Position numbers and translations under genes: made by a program. 26,463 bases of DNA from assembly GCA_036897625.1 (NCBI GenBank), contig JAYMTA010000587.1, positions 1-26,463 of the forward strand, in the 5' to 3' direction. The notes beneath the pieces are model-generated. The model saw nothing but the letters and a program-made list of their open reading frames with translations, made no database searches and had not been told where the DNA came from. Shown here in pieces: positions 10,064 through 20,544 of this stretch; position 1 is the first letter of the stretch, and each line of letters opens with the position of its first letter. Origin of the DNA: Pelargonium cotyledonis (lineage: Eukaryota > Streptophyta > Magnoliopsida > Geraniales > Geraniaceae).

Positions 10064-10803
10064 ATGGGAGGCGGCAGAGGAAGAGGAGGTCGGTCTCGCA
10101 CGCAGAGAAAGCATTTTCGCCAGAACAGAGAGAATGTCTGGAAACGCTCCAAATCCGATCCTTCTTCCGATTCCGCTGCTCCCGGTTGGCAGCCCTTCGC
10201 TACTCAGAACCTCGCTTTCGACGAGTACTACAAGGTTCTCTGCTTCCTCCGATTTCATTTTCTGTTTTCGATTCAGTGATTGTTTGTTAAGGTTGTTCAT
10301 GAATCCGATGCGCTCTGTTAGGTTCGAAGAATTTGAGTTTCGATTAGGTGTTTGTGTGGTGTATTTGAAGTTTCTGAGGTTTTTTCTTGTGGTTTCGGTG
10401 ATGTCAGGAGCAAGGAATTGTGGCGCCTGAAGAGTGGGACACGTTTATGGAGGTTTTGCGGAAGCCCCTGCCTGCTGCTTTTCGAATCAATTCCAGGTAG
10501 TTTTGGATTCTTCGTCTATTATAGTTCAGATTATGGATTTTTAACTTCAAATAATAAAAACTTCAGATAATGTATTTTTAACGTCATTTTTGGAAGTAAA
10601 ACTGTTAAGATTAATTCATATATTTATATCTGGCTTTGCTGTAATGAATCTCTTCTGGCTGTAATGTTAATGTGCAATTTTCTTCATGCAAGTAGCTATA
10701 GAACAATTGTTTAGTAGGTGTACGAAGCTAATTTTTTTGCTGTGACTATACAGGTAGTGTGTGTATATTTTGAGTTTAGGATGTACATACAGAGTGATTC
10801 ACA

Positions 10804-10837
<34 letters not shown>

Positions 10838-13800
10838 TATGACTAGGATAATTGTCGTGGACTATTCATTGCCTTCTTACTTGTACCTAAAGCATCTGAT
10901 GGATCTCTTACCTGTCTATCTAATGCGCTAACATGATAATATACAATGCTCTTAGAGTAATTTTGTGCGAGTGTTTAGTTAAAATTGCATCTATGTTGAG
11001 TTGTGAACTGTTTGGAGTATTTCCTCCCAAACACTAGAAATCGTTTGGAGAATCTCTACTCACATCCTAGCTGTGACTGCTAGCATAGGTTGCCCAGAAG
11101 ATCCTTGGAAGCCAGGCATTTGCTTAAGAGTAATAATATATATATGTATGTATTTAAGTAATTTAAGCCAAAGCCAAAAGATTTTTGGCTTAGGCTAAGC
11201 TACCAATGGATTGCTTAGCCTAAGCCAAAAAATAATGATGGCCTAGATTCTTCCCGATATATATTATTACTCATCAAGCTCATTCAGTTAGTTGGATTTT
11301 GATTGGTTCCACTGAAGTTATGGGCCAGGTGATTGATTTGAGAGATTAGTCCTACCTATTGGCTACACTATCATGAATGGTAAACATGAGAGATTAATTC
11401 CACCTAATGACTGCACTACCTTTTCTCTTCTACTCTAAATTCTAATACTAAAAACATCATCTACCAAAACTTTAGATTGCTCTGAAATTCGTCGAGTTTG
11501 ATTAATTTATTGTATTCTATATTTCTCTTAATATTTTTTCATATTCAATTTTTTATCTATTAATTGCAGAGATTTTCTAGCTCTTATCTAATGCTGTTTC
11601 TCCTTCTATTTAATTTTTCAGTAGCCAATTCTCTGGGGATATTCGGTCACAATTAGAGAATGATTTTATGATATCGCTTCAAGCTGAGGCAAGTCATGTC
11701 AATCGCTTTGTAACTTTAAGTCATAGGTTGATCGTTATTATGAAGATGTTCATCCGCCCTCTGATTGCTAATCTGTCTTTTGTTTCAGTTCACTGAGGGA
11801 GATGAACTGATGCCCATTAGACCACTGCCTTGGTACCCTGAGAACCTTGCTTGGCATTCAAATTTTTCTCGGATGCAGCTAAGGAAGAATCAAACCCTTG
11901 AAAGGTAATTCATGCATTGCTTTGTCATAAGTATTCATTGAGACCTAATTGGGTTTCATACATAGATAGTCCATGCAACATTTGCTGTTACGGTCTAGTA
12001 TGTGTTTCTAAGACTTGGAGGCCCAGCCCACTTTTTCAGATGGGTTGGGGCCTTTGGGAGGGGTGTGGGCCTGTGGGGCTGGTTGGATTGTGAGAGTTCA
12101 CAATAGAGAGGTTTGTGGAGAAGGGAGAGTGGGGGGGTCAGGGGTTGTGGGAGGGGTGGGGGGGTGGGGGATGGAATTTGGCTGTCATTCATGGTTACTA
12201 ATGGACAATATGCTGGTGGGGCCAATTTGATATATAACAATGTATAGTGTGGGTAACACCTCAAATTCTTCAAACTAAAGCTACAGTTACATAATTTGAA
12301 TTATGAAGCTAGATCTAAATGTCTACGGCATATGCTTTGCTAGTTAGTTGTCCTAACCTAATAAATTACAGGTTCCATGAGTTCTTAAAGCTAGAAAATG
12401 AAATTGGGAACATCACAAGACAGGAAGCTGTGAGCATGGTAGGCCAGTTTTAGATATAATTACTGTTTGATTTTGTTGTGTACTTTATTTGAAAAAAGTA
12501 TTTACTCTTTTATTGACCGCTTCTGGCATAGGTACCTCCCCTCTTCCTTGATGTGCATCCTGATCATTTTGTACTTGATAGTAAGCCACTTATGGTGCAT
12601 TTACATGTCATTTCCTTTTGTTTTGCTCCATTGTAGTATAGAAAATTAATAATATAGTTCCACGTCCCTCAAACGTCCTCCTGGATGTGTCAGCAAGTTT
12701 CAATCCTTGGGTGTACAATCACAAGAGGCTCTTCCAGTTGAACCAACTGGTGCCCTTTTTTCTTCCAGCCATTATAAAACACGGCATGTTACATAACTGC
12801 TTCCATTGTACCTATGCAGTGTGTGCGGCACCAGGTTCAAAAACATTCCAGCTGCTAGAGATTATACACAAGTCAATGGAACCGGGATCGCTACCCAATG
12901 GAATGGTCTGTTCTCTTGAATTATACTCTATTACTCTCTTTATGCCAGTGTTACATGCAACTGCTCTCCTTTTACTAAGGCACCATGAAAATGATTTCTC
13001 ATTATTTCTTGATTAGGTGATAGCAAATGATCTTGACGTTCAAAGGTGCAATCTTCTCATCCACCAAACTAAAAGAATGTGCACTGCTAACTTAATAGTT
13101 ACAAACCATGAGGCTCAACAGTTCCCCAGCTGCCGATTAAAAAAACGCTCTAATGGAATTGGCTTAGAGCTTAGTATGAATCAAATTCTCTTTGATCGTG
13201 TCTTATGTGATGTTCCCTGTAGTGGAGATGGTACACTTCGCAAGGCTCCAGATATTTGGAGGAAATGGTGGGTTTAGTTTACCTCTCTTTCTCTTCCCCC
13301 ATTTCCTTTCTTTATTAATTTGTCCGGATCTATATATCTGTTTTAGATTGTATTTTTTTAAAGATGATATGTGTTCTGCTCTTATACAGGACTCCAGGAA
13401 TGGGGAATGGGCTGCATAGCTTACAACTTAGAATTGCCATACAAGGTACCTTAATTGAGAAACCCTTTGTTTGCAATTAAAGTCATATGCTTATTAGGCT
13501 TTTCGTCTCATTCTCGTTTTTGCATGGACGGTGTAACTTGAAATTTCATGTCCTTTTGTAGTTGCTTTAACTGTTTAGTGGAGAACTAGAAATCAATTTA
13601 TGCCTTTTTATATTTTTTTGATTGACAATAAAGATATGCAAGTGAATTCCCAAAGACATTGTACTTGAGATCACTCAGTTTAAGTATGGAAACACACAAA
13701 AATTGTGGCGGCTTTGGCCTGTTTGAACTGCTCACTTTTCCTCTTGTGGCATTTGTGAACTCATGTTTATAAAATCTGGAATGCTTTTTTTACTAAAGCT

Positions 13801-16800
13801 GCATGTGATCTTTGCTTCCTTGATTTGAGAATTGTTGCAGATGAAACTAATCTCATCATTATTTAAAGTTATACTTTTGAAATATTTTTCGTTAAATGGG
13901 CATGCAAAACTTTACAGGTTTATCTTTGCTTAAAGTTGGTGGAAGAATGGTTTACTCTACTTGCTCTATGAATCCAGTTGAGAATGAGGCTGTGGTTGCT
14001 GAGGTAATTTTATTGGTTTTTGCATCCTAGACTGAGTTTGTCCAATTACACTAACTCCCTTTTTCGCTCTTTTGACTTTCTTCAGATTTTGCGGAAGTGT
14101 GGAGGCTCTGTTGAACTTGTTGATGTTTCTGGCGAGCTTCCTCAGCTTATACGCCGGCAAGGTCTTAAGAAATGGAAGGTATTATGTTATTGCATAATGA
14201 GTAGGTGTTTGGTTGCAAGCCACACACTCAGTATGAACTGTGTGTTGTATATGGTACATAGATTTTTTTTTAAAACATGACTATCGGTCATCTGCAAGCT
14301 GCTTTATATCTTTGTATCATGTTTTCACTCAATGCACTTGGCAACAGGTACATGACAAGGGCAGTTCATTTATGTCCTACAAAGACATCCCCAGATTCCG
14401 CAGAAGTGTGATTGTTCCCGGCATGTTTCCTTCCGGCAGATGGTATGCAGTCCCAACTGAATTAGGGGAAAAGGATGAGAATGGTGTTTCTCCCGAGACT
14501 GGGATCCAGTCAGCTGAAGATTCTGTGGCTCATCCTGAGGATTCGGATGAAGTTTGTGATCTTCCACTAGAGCGTTGCATGAGGATAGTACCTCATGATC
14601 AAAATGGTGGAGCCTTTTTCATTGCTGTCTTCCACAAAATTTCTCCTTTGCCACCAGGTACACATCAAATACCGTTTATGCTCCCACATAAATCTTAGGT
14701 AGGGCTGTGCATCTGTCCACAACTGAACTTGACCAAACCAGTTCCCTAACAGATGGACCAAAGACCGGGCCGAACCTAAATGGTTTGTATTAAATTTCAA
14801 TAGATTTTACTATTAAAATATGTCTTGAGAAAATTTAAAAAAAGTATAAAAAGTGCTAATTGGAGTGAATGGTACCAAAACTGGTAAAAATAATTTTAAA
14901 TGACATTTTATTATAAAATTCAATTTCATTTTTTTAAATAAAAAAAAATCTGTCTGGACCAATTTTGGATTTGTACTGGACCAAAGACCAGACAGGATTC
15001 TGTCAATTTTTCCGGTCTGGACCAAAAAAAAATGCACTGCCCTAATCTTAGAAAGTATAAACCTACGGGAAAAGGACATTTATCATGATAATAGACAAAA
15101 GAGGCTTTGGTAAAATGTTCAGGGGATTATTGTTGAGTAAGCTCCTTTGTTCCTTCTGCTTTTGCTGACTCTCTTAAGTATGTGTTGATTTTCTCATCAG
15201 CCATTCAGGAGAAACCAATTGGCGTGCAAGAGATTTCACATGCTGGAAATGGTGAGCCACAAGAAGAATTACCGGATGAGGTTAGTGAAGAGGTAAACGG
15301 GTTGGATGTCAATTCAGCAGATGTTATTGATGAGAAACTTTCAGAAGTTGCCTCGGATGCGGATTTAAATGATGAACCGGATGCTTCAATTTCGGAACCC
15401 AATCCCGTCAATTCATCAGAGGAATTGGAATCAAAAGAATCCATTGCTCCAGCTGACAAGGAAACTTATCCGGGAAAAGCTGGAGGAAAGAGAAAGCTAC
15501 AGATGCAAGGTAAGTGGAGAGGGGTTGATCCCGTTGTTTTCTTCAGGGACGAAACCATTATCAACAGCATAAAGACATTTTATGGCATTGACGAGTCCTT
15601 CCCGTTCAGTGACCACCTTGTCACTAGAAACAGCGATGTTAAATCTATGAAGAGGATCTACTATGTTTCAAAGTCTGTTAAGGAAACTCTCGAGCTGAAC
15701 TTACTCGTTGGGCAGCAACTCAAGATCACTTCCATCGGCCTTAAGATGTTTGTAAGTATTCTTATTCATTATCTTGGTATAATGTTATTGTCTCTATTTG
15801 TGCACTGTGCTATCTTTGTTGTCTCTTTTCTTTCCTCACCTAGGATAAAGTTCATTTATCTCTCGCTAAAGTTCTTCTACCGTGTCAACTTATTTTTGTA
15901 AATAGTGGACATTTGAGAAAAGTGAGGGTGAGACTCAGTGCAGCTGTAAGGTTGTCGTGTTTTGACCTTGAGGTTACTGATTCAAATCAATGGAACAACC
16001 TTTCTTTAAAAGTAAGAGGAAGGCTTTATAAATAAATGACCTTCCCAGACCTTGAGAGCCTAGTGCATAGAGCTGGCAATTTGGATCCGAACCCCAGACA
16101 TCCAAAATTCGTATCACATTTTTGCCGGTTTGTGTCACATAAAATAAACCTGATTAATTTTTAGTCGGGCTGACCCGCTTCATGCTACCCAATCGAACCT
16201 GCAACTTTTTATGAGCCGCTTCCGGGTTTGGTCTTTCCAACCTGAACCCTTAAAGACATGATATGAATTTGACGCAAAATTTGAATTGCCAGCTCTACTA
16301 GTGCATTGGGCTGCTCTTTCTGTAAATTGAGTGAAGTGTTGAGCAACCTTTAAAATGACCCTCCCTGACCCCCTTTGGAGCCTCTTGCACTGGGATGCCC
16401 TATCTGGAGATTTAAAATTTTCTGTTACCTTTAGATGGCCTGTTGATGATTTGCATGTTACTTCGGTATCGCTGACAATTTTCTCACATACAGGAGCGGC
16501 AATCACAACTAGCGGGCAGCAACGCCCCATGTGCTTTCCGGATATCATCTGAAGGATTGCCCCTGATTCTCCCATACATAACCAAACAGATCCTACGTGC
16601 GTCTCCGGTAGACTTCAAGCATCTCCTGCAATACAAAACTATCAAATTCGCTGATTTTGTTGACACTGAGTTTGGTGAAAAAGCAACGAGACTAATGATG
16701 GGATACTGCGTGATTATTTTGGGCAAAGGTCAGTAGCATCATCTACACCAAGTTTTCCTCACCCGAACCTTTAGTGAGCTGCTCGAGCTTATTTTGCTAA

Positions 16801-17323
16801 ATATTTGGCTTGAGCTCGAGCAAACTGGAGCCTATATTTAGGCTCGTTTAATAAACTAAGCTCAATATTATTTCTATTAGTTTTGAGTTTTAGTTGATAA
16901 AATATCAACTAGCCGAGCATGAGCTTGACTGAGTCGAGTGAGCCTAAATCTATTAGCTCATTCAAAAACTCAAGCCGAGTCTGAATAATTCTTTGCTCAT
17001 TCGGCACAACAGCCCTATTCCCGTGCTTGTTTTTACTTTGTAGCCCTCTATTTTCAGGCGAAAAAAACCCATCAGATCGTATCGAAGTGAACAAGACAAC
17101 TATTGCGATTGGATGCTGGAAGGGTCGGGGCAGTTTGACCGTTATGGTCACCGCAATCGACTGCCAAGAACTGCTGGCAAGGCTCGCAGCACGAAATGAA
17201 ATAGAAAAGGAGTCTCCGAACCCGGACAATGGCAATGGAATCGAGAAGCTGCCTAACGAGGCTGCGGATGGAACAGAAGACATGAAACACGTCGAGATCG
17301 AGGACGTCAAGGCAAGTCAGTGA
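10064..17323 (+). CDS. TRM4: TRM4/NSUN2-type tRNA (cytosine-5)-methyltransferase, 15 coding exons
   Basis: Exons: 10064-10234, 10408-10496, 11622-11688, 11789-11904, 12372-12438, 12532-12580, 12820-12905, 13017-13267, 13390-13445, 13918-14003, 14086-14178, 14348-14657, 15201-15751, 16494-16728, 17058-17323. They total 2493 nt, 830 aa plus TGA, in frame throughout. The N-terminus is basic ([16 protein letters not shown]). The SAM-binding motif [10 protein letters not shown] is at 186-195. Motif [11 protein letters not shown] carries the product-release Cys283, and motif VI VYSTCS carries the catalytic Cys333. A PUA-like C-terminal region follows an acidic linker (about 485-570). The family uses SAM to make 5-methylcytosine in tRNA and some other RNAs, mainly in the nucleus. 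Length fits plant TRM4B-like proteins. The start ATG has a strong GCAGCCATGG context about 100 nt below a likely transcription start. Intron 3 has a GC donor. Confidence 0.95.
10807..10836. repeat. (TG)15 microsatellite in TRM4 intron 2
   Basis: Fifteen perfect TG units; likely to vary in length between individuals. Confidence 0.95.
11128..11272. mobile_element. Foldback/MITE-like element with long internal hairpin in TRM4 intron 2
   Basis: The outer ends GAGTAATAATATATAT (11128-11143) and its exact reverse complement (11257-11272) enclose an inner perfect 19-bp inverted repeat, TTTTTGGCTTAGGCTAAGC (11182-11200) against 11213-11231, around a 12-nt loop. The whole 145 bp can fold into one interrupted hairpin. 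The superfamily is not clear from the ends. Confidence 0.75.
11340..11420. repeat. Two-copy direct repeat (48-bp period) in TRM4 intron 2
   Basis: GAGAGATTARTYCYACCTA followed by WTGRCTRCACTA occurs at 11340 and 11388. The rest of intron 2 (10497-11621) shows no gene apart from the microsatellite and foldback element. Confidence 0.7.
11689..11788 (+). other. GC-AG intron (TRM4 intron 3)
   Basis: The exon ends CAAGCTGAG and is followed by GCAAGT, then TTTCAG precedes the next exon. Only the GC donor keeps the frame: the nearby GT at 11693 would produce an immediate stop. The donor otherwise matches AG/GYAAGT closely, as is typical of GC-AG introns. Confidence 0.85.
12121..12172 (+). other. 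G-run cluster with quadruplex potential in TRM4 intron 4
   Basis: On the sense strand six runs of 3-7 G are separated by 1-4 nt loops between 12131 and 12170, easily satisfying the G3+N1-7 rule. The G-rich, C-poor strand bias begins near 12040. The structure would form in the pre-mRNA or the non-template DNA strand. Confidence 0.75.
14700..15044. mobile_element. hAT-type MITE with 8-bp target duplication in TRM4 intron 12
   Basis: The 345-bp element has ends TAGGGCTGTGCA and TGCACTGCCCTA (11 of 12 inverted match). It is flanked by ATCTTAGG (14692-14699) and ATCTTAGA (15045-15052), 7 of 8 identical. The interior has repeated GGACCAAAGACC motifs and AT-rich filler without coding capacity. Confidence 0.85.
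15904..16320 (+). mobile_element. Au-type SINE in TRM4 intron 13, split by a MITE
   Basis: The left part has the Au-SINE blocks TGACCTTGAGGTTACTGATTC (box B region), GGAACAACCTTTCTT, AGAGGAAGGCT and GACCTTCCC, and the right part (16306-16320) ends TTGGGCTGCTCTTTC as in the Au-SINE 3' end. The halves are separated by the MITE at 16068-16297. TGTAAAT flanks it at 15897-15903 and 16321-16327. The assignment rests on remembered consensus features. Confidence 0.75.
16068..16297. mobile_element. hAT-type MITE nested in the Au SINE
   Basis: The 230-bp element has perfect 14-bp terminal inverted repeats TAGAGCTGGCAATT and an exact 8-bp target duplication CTAGTGCA (16060-16067, 16298-16305). The duplicated bases are Au-SINE sequence, so it landed inside the older SINE. 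Confidence 0.9.
16770..16985. repeat. GAGCTCGAGC-rich repeat in TRM4 intron 14
   Basis: GCTCGAGCTT, TTGAGCTCGAGC, TGAGCTTGACTGAGTCGAGTG and similar words recur in both orientations, as in short plant DNA transposons with GCTCGAGC-rich ends. An inner pair, TTAGTTGATAAAATATCAACTA, is palindromic. The exact ends are not clear. Confidence 0.45.
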
Positions 17324-17475
17324 CTGCCGTACCAAAATTTTGAGTAGCTAAATTATATTTATGTTGTACTATTATTTAGATAATTTAGTATTGGGTTATG
17401 TAAGTTGATACTTTCTCATGCGATTGGTTTTATTTATGTAGTTGAACCTTTTGCTATTTGTGTGGCATACCTGGT

Positions 17476-17630
17476 TATTCCTGACAATTTGGACACGAAC
17501 CCGTGTACACAAACAATGGTTCGGGTTGCATATAATTCAGCCTTAAAACCAACACTCCTTTTTGAGTCGGGTTTAAGATAGATTTTCCATCCCAGTTCTG
17601 GCCAACCCGAAACTCGAATTGCCACCCGGC
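17476..17630. mobile_element. Decayed hAT-type MITE between TRM4 and Rab
   Basis: Ends TATTCCTGACAATT and AATTGCCACCCGGC are imperfect forms of the TAGAGCTGGCAATT terminus found intact at 16068, with ACCCG/CGGGTT words inside as in that family. No target duplication remains. Confidence 0.5.
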
Positions 17631-17965
17631 TGTAGTTTTGATCATTTTCTTTCCTAACCATTCGAAAATGACAGTTCCAAGAATGTTAACCATATTACCC
17701 ATATAATATTAAATAATAATTAAAAATGCCATTTTCAACCCCTACACTTTCTGTTCATCCATAATCAAACATGCAATTAATCTGCTTCTTGTGCAAAACC
17801 AATCTACAAGACAATGAAAAATTATACAACAAAACATAACCACAGCTTCCAAAAAATTTGCTAAACAGACCAAATTCCCAAACCCAAATCTAGACCTGAC
17901 ATTTCGGGCCACGGTTCCGGAAATAACTCACATGTTTGTATTTGTAACTGTTTGTCTGTCTTTAC

Positions 17966-18056
17966 CCTTTCCCACTAAGTAGTGAGACGTGTTATGACTG
18001 ACAAAAAGTTGTCCGGTAAAAACGCGTGCATTTTCTGGCCCGGCCTGTTTAAACCC
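17966..18056. repeat. Dispersed repeat, copy 2 (3' UTR of the Rab gene)
   Basis: Second copy of the 9008-9100 repeat. It begins 23 bp beyond the Rab stop codon on the transcribed side, so it should be part of the Rab 3' UTR or terminator region. Confidence 0.65.
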
Positions 18057-18078
18057 AAAACCAGAATCTCCAATAAAA

Positions 18079-20544
18079 TTATGACGATGCACAACACATG
18101 CTGCTCTTGGCCGGAACTTCTTGTGCAGGGCCTTGGATATCGATTTTCTTACCTGCCAGAGATGCATTGCCGTTAACTTGATTTTCACTTGCCGATAGGC
18201 TCTTCTTATTCACAATGTTGAAGATTTGTGTCAACACAGTTGTGAAAGCAGTCTCGACATTTGTTGATTCCAATGCTGAGGTTTCCAGGAAAAATAGTCC
18301 TTCCTTTTGGGCGAATTCCTTGGCGTCGTCAGTTGGAACTGCTCGCTGGCTCTCGAGATCACTCTTGTTACCAATGAGAATGATAACAATGTTCTTGTCG
18401 GCATGGCTTCGCAACTCCTCCAGCCAACGAGGAATGTGATCGAACGTTTGGCATTTGGTTATGTCATATACTAGCATTGCCCCGACAGCGCCTCTGTAGT
18501 ATGCACTTGTAACTGCTCTATAGCTGCATTTGAATGAAAAGGTCGAAAACAAAATGTTAGCGCCTGATAAATTCTGGTCAAAAGCATTTAACCAGTGTAT
18601 CAAGTATCAACCATCAAGTTCTTGATTCTTGAACTGTTATCAAGTTAGATTTTGAGGAGAGTGAATGCTTTTAAATACATATCTAGATTTGCATATTAAG
18701 CTAAGATATGAGTTGAGACGTCTAGAGGTGTCAGCAATAAGCCAATAACACAGAAGATGTTATCGGTTTTTGTTACTTAGGCACCGTTTGGATTCTTGAA
18801 TTTGAATTGAAATTTGGGATTTGAAATGCTATATTTCAAACACAAATGTAATGTTCGGGAAAAACCACAAAAATTTAAATGACAAGGTAAGAGTTGTCAA
18901 ATGAAATTTTACGTTGTAGGCATGTTTTGAGTACTATTGGATTAGAGCAAGATTCTATCCAACCATCCAAACAGATCATTAGAATTTCAATTAACAATGT
19001 AATTTGTCATTTGAAATCTCATGTTTTGAATCCTAGTGGGTTTGAGCTGTGTATCCAAACATTAGATTTCGGTCAAATCCAATCCAATCCAGATTTAACA
19101 TTACTATGCACCTCCAGATCATCATATGTTTTGTTAACTAGTATTTGGCACTCTAGACTTGAGCCCATTTCCTATACCTTGAGTTGTAGTGCAGTAGCAT
19201 CTATATCACAAGTGTAGATATATTTGAGAAAACTCTTTCGGCATATGCCTTATGCTAACAGTCAAATCTCAAACCTAAGATTTAACCTAAGATTTACTGC
19301 AAAACCTAACGATATTGCTAGCAAAACTCTTTGGAATCCTCAGTTCGTATTCTGATCCTCATCTCCATCCTACATAACGCAGCGCACGAGAATTAAATCT
19401 ACTATAATTAAACGTGAGCCACATGCTAAAGTTGAAACCAATCTAAGAACTTATAGCTCATCTCAGCTAAAGTCCCAGTATCTTCTAGTTAAGAAACTGT
19501 GGTCAAAATATAAACATTAACTGAATCATGTATGAACAAAACTATCTAGCTTGAAATACCAGTATAAGTCTATATCTAGTAGATTGTTCAATTGATCTAT
19601 AATTAGAACTATAGCATACACCATATCCACAATTAGCAAACCAAGTTGAATTTCAAATTAGCATACAACAAATCTGTATAAGGAAAATAAAATTGAAAAG
19701 ATAGCTCTAATGCATCAAATCTTCTACACTAACAAAATGTTGTTCATTGAATTTCAAATTCATAGAATACGAATTCCTATACAGATTTCTGATAATTGCT
19801 ACATATGATTAGAACTATAGCATACAGCAAATCTATCTCAGGAAATAAAAGTTGAAAAAAGAGCTCTAAATGCATGGATATCTCTACACTAATGAAATGC
19901 TGTTCATCAAATTTCAAATTAATCCAGTACGAATCCTATTCAGATTTCTGTTAATTGCTGCCTTTGATTAGAACTATAGCATACAGCAAATCCATATTAA
20001 CGTTGAAAAAATAGTTCAAATGCAACGAGTTCTTTACACTTTTGAAAAGTTGTTCATCAATTTCAAATTAATCCAGTACGAATTCCGATTCAGATTTCTG
20101 ATCATTACTACAAGTGAGAAGAACCGCACCACAATTGAACCAGAAACAGATCAAAACATGCAGGAATCCACAGAATCACACTCTACTCAGCATAAATCCA
20201 TGAACACAACAAGCATGACAACACAACAATCAAATCGCATCACACAAACAAACAAAAAACAGGTAGAACAAGAAGACGAATCAAAAACAGAAACAGCACA
20301 AAGCGCAGTACCGTTCTTGACCAGCAGTGTCCCAGATCTGAGCCTTGACGCTCTTGTGCTCGATGACCAAGGTCCGAGTCTGGAACTCGACTCCGATCGT
20401 GGCCTTGGAGTCCAAACTGAACTCGTCGCGCGCGAACGGAGCCAGTATCTGCGACTTCCCAACCGCCGAGTCGCCGATCAGCACCACCTTGAACACATAG
20501 TCTATCTTCTGCGACGCATCTCCGTAGCCTCCGCGGCCGGCCAT
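18079..20544 (-). CDS. RABA4A: RABA4-type Rab small GTPase, 2 coding exons
   Basis: Exon 1 is 20544-20312 and exon 2 is 18523-18079 on the minus strand: 678 nt, 225 aa plus TAA. The junction GAACG/CTATAGA restores the invariant GQERYRAV. P-loop GDSAVGKS is at 24-31, switch I Thr49, WDTAGQE at 71-77, NKSD at 130-133 and ETSAL at 158-162. The C-terminus CCASS places the geranylgeranylated Cys pair at 221-222. The ending [19 protein letters not shown] resembles RABA4a more than RABA4b/d (from memory of the family). RabA (Rab11-like) proteins direct trans-Golgi and recycling vesicles to the plasma membrane, in RABA4 especially during tip growth. The frame stays open upstream to 20712, but [19 protein letters not shown] is the family-like start. 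Odd: Pro36 replaces the usual Arg of LLARFAR, and Cys102 replaces a usual Arg. Confidence 0.95.
18780..19061. mobile_element. Possible Tourist-like (PIF/Harbinger) MITE in the Rab intron
   Basis: The left end GGCACCGTTTGGATTC follows TTA (18777-18779), and the right end GTATCCAAACA is followed by TTA (19062-19064). GTTTGGAT is inverted at the two ends and TTA is the usual Harbinger target. The outer bases of the right terminus are missing. Confidence 0.45.
19602..20115. repeat. Imperfect tandem array in the Rab intron (about 3 units, 159-206 bp)
   Basis: ATTAGAACTATAGCATACA recurs at 19602, 19808 and 19967, each followed by CAAATC, a TTGAAAA block, TCTACACT/TTTACACT, TGTTCATC and CAGATTTCTG. 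The first unit is longer because of an insertion. The array ends just inside the intron, about 200 bp from the exon 1 donor. Confidence 0.85.

Larger units (their letters stand above)
17324..18078. other. Convergent 3' flanks of TRM4 and the Rab gene
   Basis: This 755 bp must hold the 3' UTRs of both genes, which run towards each other. It contains a decayed hAT-type MITE and the dispersed repeat at 17966-18056. No ORF here is supported. Confidence 0.7.

Noticed and set aside
9806-10300. 164-codon minus-strand ORF over the TRM4 promoter and exon 1
   Set aside because: Antisense shadow of the GC-richer first exon; it overlaps the TATA box and has low-complexity composition.
12015-12273. Proline-rich minus-strand and glycine-rich plus-strand ORFs
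   Set aside because: They translate the G-run cluster in intron 4; low complexity and no conserved motif.
15205-15459. Minus-strand 84-codon ORF in TRM4 exon 13
   Set aside because: Shadow of the acidic linker of TRM4; the plus frame continues a conserved protein across both splice sites.
16180-16575. 131-codon minus-strand ORF
   Set aside because: It crosses the MITE, the SINE end and TRM4 exon 14 in antisense; no domain is visible.
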